From an uncultured Clostridia bacterium (GTDB lineage Bacteria; Bacillota; Clostridia; Oscillospirales; Ruminococcaceae): a DNA stretch of 45,033 nt. Made by a program: the position numbers and the translations under genes. Positions 42,349 to 45,033 of this stretch are shown here, piece after piece (position 1 is the stretch's first letter; each line of letters starts with the position of its first letter). Under the pieces are notes generated by a model. That model was given only the letters and a program-made list of their open reading frames with translations, ran no database searches and had not been told where the DNA came from. Where the stretch lies: positions 1-45,033 of the forward strand of contig CAMZIK010000008.1 of the NCBI GenBank assembly GCA_947307175.1. The letters are read 5' to 3'.

Positions 42349-42685
42349 GATAAATCAGAATTTGTGCTAGCGCGCACGGCGCTTGTTTTGGGGGTTTTCC
42401 GGTCATGCCCCAAACCGTTCGCAAGCGAACGCTTTACCCCTTCGGGTGCAAATCTAATAAATAGTCAAAACTTATAGCAGTGTATCTGCCGAGCAACTGA
42501 GGATATTCTCTTGGAAAAAAGTTTTCTCTCAAATTCTCTTTTCTGAACTCTCTAATATTTTTCAGTAATGGGGTCTTGCGCCCCATTACTGAAAAATCAT
42601 TAAAAGGTTTAGGAAGGGGGTCTGGGGGAGAACCCTTCTCCAAAAGGGTTTCCCCCAGCTACTCGCCGACAAATTCTGATTTATC
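42349..42685 (+). repeat. 337-bp hairpin-rich element with perfect 17-bp terminal inverted repeats; contains copy 2 of the two-hairpin element
   Basis: The ends GATAAATCAGAATTTGT (42349-42365) and its exact complement (42669-42685) enclose the whole 373-base gap apart from the udp ribosome site. Inside are AGCGC/GCGCT, a GTTTTGGGG/CCCCAAAC hairpin, CGTTCGC-AA-GCGAACG (42416-42431), ACCC/GGGT, then the two-hairpin element: hairpin A 42557-42573/42581-42597 (17 bp) and hairpin B 42622-42658 with loop CTCCAA (42638-42643). No transposase or clear target-site duplication is present. It looks like a MITE-like or structured-RNA unit. Confidence 0.75.
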
Positions 42686-42704
42686 TTAAAAAGGAGCTGA
42701 GCAT

Positions 42705-43499
42705 ATGGCAAGCCTTATAGATACCGAAAGACAGTTTCATATCGCTACTCTGCCCGATGAGGTAGGCAGGTTTGTTATTCTGCCCGGCGATCCGTTCAGA
42801 GTACCAAAGATAGCCGCATATATCGACGATGCAAAGCAGGTGGCTCACAACCGTGAATTCAACGTATATACAGGTACGCTCTGCGGCGAGAAGGTCACCG
42901 TCTGCTCAACAGGAATAGGCGGTCCGTCAACAGCTATCGCAGTTGAGGAGCTTGTCAAGTGCGGCGCAGACACATTCATAAGAATAGGCACCTGCGGCGG
43001 AATGAACGATAAAGTCAGCGCTGGCGACCTTATCATAGCTACCGCTGCGGTCAGAGGCGAAGGCACATCATACGAGTATATGCCGTCCACATACCCTGCA
43101 GCTGCGGATTTCAAAGTAGTCTCAGCTATCGTAAAAGCCGCTGAAAGTTTGAGCGATGAGCGAAAGGGCAACGGCTGGCACGCAGGTGTCGTTCACAGCA
43201 AGGACAGCTTCTACGGTCAGCTCGAACCTGACAACTCCCCTGTCAGTGATAAGGTAAAAGGCCGCTGGGATTCGTATATCAGGCTCGGCTGCCTTGCATC
43301 AGAAATGGAATGTGCTGCGCTTTTCTCAGTCGGTCAGGCAAGAAACGTCCGCTGCGGAGCAGTTCTCGCAAGTCTTTGGAACTGTCAGAAGAACCTCAAC
43401 GAAGGCGCAGATGAAAGCATAACGCTGGATACAGACAGAGCGATAAGATGCAGTGTAGAAGCAATAAAGCTTCTGATACAAGATGAAAAAGGAGGTTAA
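42705..43499 (+). CDS. udp: Uridine phosphorylase-like nucleoside phosphorylase
   Basis: The 264-residue protein belongs to the PNP/UDP phosphorylase family, which splits nucleosides with phosphate. VILPGDPFRVPKIA near residue 25, STGIGGPSTAIAVEEL near 68, RIGTCGGM near 92 and SEMECAALF near 195 are typical; the QVAHNREFNVYTG segment fits the Udp branch. Substrate is most likely uridine but purine nucleosides cannot be excluded. AAAAAGGAG precedes the ATG and lies right at the border of the inverted-repeat element. The next gene starts four bases after its stop. Confidence 0.9.
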   Translation: MASLIDTERQFHIATLPDEVGRFVILPGDPFRVPKIAAYIDDAKQVAHNREFNVYTGTLCGEKVTVCSTGIGGPSTAIAVEELVKCGADTFIRIGTCGGMNDKVSAGDLIIATAAVRGEGTSYEYMPSTYPAAADFKVVSAIVKAAESLSDERKGNGWHAGVVHSKDSFYGQLEPDNSPVSDKVKGRWDSYIRLGCLASEMECAALFSVGQARNVRCGAVLASLWNCQKNLNEGADESITLDTDRAIRCSVEAIKLLIQDEKGG

Positions 43500-43503
43500 A
43501 GGC

Positions 43504-44133
43504 ATGGGAAAATTAGACGGCGCATGGGAAGAAAGCAGCGTTATCGGTCCGAGAGCCGAGATCCAAGGAAATACGCTTATCAGGCTGTGGATGTCAGCTC
43601 CCGTGCTTGAGACCAGATTTACAACTAAAGAAGAAGGCGGCAAGATAGTTTTGCAGCTGGAACATACAGGACTGCGGAACTCAGGTTCGCTTGACTCATA
43701 TGCAGTCATCAAGGAGTGCTATTTTGACGGCACTGCACTCGTTTTCGTTGACGATTACAGATTTTCAGGTATCAGCGAGACCAAGCTCTACCCTACCACA
43801 CATTCACGCTACGGAAATGTTTCTCTCGTTGACAAGGAGGTACTCCCGAAGCTTCAGGGAGTATGGGAATCAAAGTACACAGACCTTATCTTTAAAGGCA
43901 GCACCCTGAACATATGCGGACACAGCACAAACAAGCCCGATTTCACTACCGAGATCGTCACCGCACGCACGAACGGCTACGACGGAGATGAGGTAATGGT
44001 GCTTGACAAAGATCCCGCCGAAAAAGGCATAGCCGATTTTTACAGCATAGTTTTCGACGGAAAAGAAATAACCGCAAAGATCCACGTCTGCGATGCAGAC
44101 CCGATGATAATAGTCTTCACAAAAAAGGCATAA
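43504..44133 (+). CDS. Uncharacterised protein co-transcribed with udp
   Basis: The 209-residue protein is not recognised. It has no signal peptide or membrane segment and is predicted to be mainly beta strands, with two halves that both begin with a similar phrase: LDGAWEESSVIGPRAEIQGNTL at the N-terminus and LQGVWESKYTDLIFKGSTLNI near residue 125, suggesting a duplicated lipocalin-like or barrel fold. An in-frame ATG at 43483 overlaps udp, but AAGGAGG sits eight bases before 43504 and decides the start. It follows udp at once and a terminator comes after. Confidence 0.8.
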   Translation: MGKLDGAWEESSVIGPRAEIQGNTLIRLWMSAPVLETRFTTKEEGGKIVLQLEHTGLRNSGSLDSYAVIKECYFDGTALVFVDDYRFSGISETKLYPTTHSRYGNVSLVDKEVLPKLQGVWESKYTDLIFKGSTLNICGHSTNKPDFTTEIVTARTNGYDGDEVMVLDKDPAEKGIADFYSIVFDGKEITAKIHVCDADPMIIVFTKKA

Positions 44134-44139
44134 AAAAAA

Positions 44140-44170
44140 CCTCGGAGTTGTACGCTCCGAGGTCTTTTTT
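44140..44170. terminator. Bidirectional terminator
   Basis: CCTCGGAG (44140-44147) pairs with CTCCGAGG (44155-44162), with T runs on the right and A runs on the left. It serves the two convergent genes. Confidence 0.9.
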
Positions 44171-45033
44171 ATTCATCGCCTATTTTATATTCCTTGACAT
44201 CGTCGCCTTCTTCGAGAAGCACCTCATTCACATCGTCGGCAGACGGTATTTCCATTTTTGCAAGTTCCTCCACCGACATTGGCTTTTTCTTTTCGGGCTT
44301 TGCATACAAATGCTCGATGTCCTGTTTGTAGTATTCTGTTGTAACGGGAAGCTTCTTCTTTCTGAGTTTGTTCTCGACAAACGATCTTGTGAAGCTGTAC
44401 AAAAGCGCAAACACAGGTACAGCAAGCACCATTCCCACAAATCCGAACAAGCCGCCGCAGACTATAAGTGAAACAAGCACCCAGAAGCCAGGCAGTCCGG
44501 TAGAATCTCCGAGTATCTTCGGTCCGAGTATGTTACCGTCGAACTGCTGAAGTATCAGGATGAAAATAGCAAGCAGTATCGCCTTTTTCGGATCAACTAT
44601 CAGCATCAGCAGCGTTGACGGAACAGCACCGATCAGCGGTCCGAAAAACGGAATGATGTTTGTCACGCCGACGATAACAGCGATCAGGATGTTATATGGC
44701 ATATCCATCAGCGTAAGTCCGATAAAACAAAGCAGACCTATTATGATCGAGTCGATGATCTTGCCGATGATAAAGCCCGAAAAGATCTTATTAGCCTGCG
44801 AAGAAACATTCATTATCTTTGCACAGGTAGATTTTCTCGCAAGTGAAACTATGCTCTTTTTTATCTGCGCAAGAAGTGTCTCCTTGTTGCACAGCATATA
44901 CAGAGATACGATAAAGCCCAGCAGGAAGTCCTTGAGGAACGACAAAAATCCCCATGCACCCGAAACGATGTCATCAAGTACAGGCTGTATCTTCTCAAAA
45001 ATAGCACCTGCGTCCTTTGTGAAGGTATCTATC
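44169..45033 (-). CDS. AI-2E family (PerM/YdiK-type) membrane protein, 5' part cut by the window edge
   Basis: The frame is open to the right edge, giving the last 288 residues. It has repeated membrane helices and the family hallmarks: ICAKIMNVSSQANKIFSGFIIGKIIDS, VTNIIPFFGPLIGAVPSTLLML, FDGNILGPKILGDSTGLPGFWVLVSLI and GGLFGFVGMVLAVPVFALLYS. The family includes the putative AI-2 exporter TqsA and Na+/H+ antiporters, so the substrate is unknown. The tail (about 60 residues, KKLPVTTEYYKQ... to GDDVKEYKIGDE) is charged and cytoplasmic. An apparent internal TTG start at 44945 is not the true start. Confidence 0.92.
   Translation of the reverse strand, partial: IDTFTKDAGAIFEKIQPVLDDIVSGAWGFLSFLKDFLLGFIVSLYMLCNKETLLAQIKKSIVSLARKSTCAKIMNVSSQANKIFSGFIIGKIIDSIIIGLLCFIGLTLMDMPYNILIAVIVGVTNIIPFFGPLIGAVPSTLLMLIVDPKKAILLAIFILILQQFDGNILGPKILGDSTGLPGFWVLVSLIVCGGLFGFVGMVLAVPVFALLYSFTRSFVENKLRKKKLPVTTEYYKQDIEHLYAKPEKKKPMSVEELAKMEIPSADDVNEVLLEEGDDVKEYKIGDE

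Noticed and set aside
42434..42643. A 69-residue minus-strand ORF through the inverted-repeat element
   Set aside because: It is read straight across perfect hairpins, has no ribosome site, and is Pro/Arg-rich, as expected of a chance frame.
44169..44945. Treating TTG at 44945 as the true start of the AI-2E family gene
   Set aside because: The frame stays open to the window edge and the family has further helices upstream, so the gene is simply cut.

Overview
The window looks like a piece of chromosome from an anaerobic Gram-positive bacterium of the class Clostridia, most likely a Ruminococcus-like member of the Oscillospiraceae. This rests on strong AGGAGG-type ribosome binding sites, several TTG and GTG starts, textbook SigA promoters (TTGACA, 16-17 bases, TATAAT), a SAM-I riboswitch, a leucine T-box, a GGGtGRT protein beside a NifU-like scaffold, the AdhE fermentation enzyme and a eukaryote-type HisA. 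The species is inferred, not proven. I see no phage, transposase, CRISPR array, tRNA or rRNA; it is mostly housekeeping chromosome.

Layout. 1-4 kb: a partial PAS sensor (minus), a 35-residue membrane peptide coupled to ung, and a secreted beta-helix protein. 4-6 kb: the Fe-S scaffold/GGGtGRT pair. 6-9.7 kb: purA and metK are divergent, purA behind a hairpin-rich leader and metK behind a SAM-I riboswitch; metK overlaps a GNAT gene. 9.7-13.3 kb: a P-loop ATPase and a membrane-anchored M15 peptidase (minus), then a short DprA-like gene and a small DUF7660-like gene (plus). 13.3-20 kb: a minus-strand operon galT, PIG-L deacetylase, yfhO, glgB, suggesting cell-surface or storage polysaccharide work. 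20-22 kb: T-box plus leuA. 22-28 kb: a minus-strand run hisA, then ddl-murI-DUF1934-argS-ydcF. 28-32.5 kb: acn, a tyrosine-rich repeat membrane protein, and icd, which together would carry citrate to 2-oxoglutarate for glutamate synthesis. 32.5-35.7 kb (minus): an ECF sigma/anti-sigma pair with its own ECF-type promoter, a lipoprotein, and an APH-fold protein lacking both catalytic aspartates. 36-39 kb: adhE and a small AT-rich membrane protein. 39.5-44 kb: nadB-nadC-DUF3795, a 337-bp inverted-repeat element, then udp and an unrecognised gene. The right edge is a truncated AI-2E family membrane protein.

The least explained parts are non-coding. A two-hairpin element occurs at 5923-6070 and again inside 42349-42685, and its stems differ between copies by compensating changes. 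The second copy lies in a unit bounded by perfect 17-bp inverted repeats. The purA leader packs six perfect inverted repeats between 11-bp inverted repeats. Among proteins, the double Asp-to-Asn APH-like protein and the repeat protein embedded between acn and icd deserve a second look. I did not find a clearly new multi-gene defence or mobile system.
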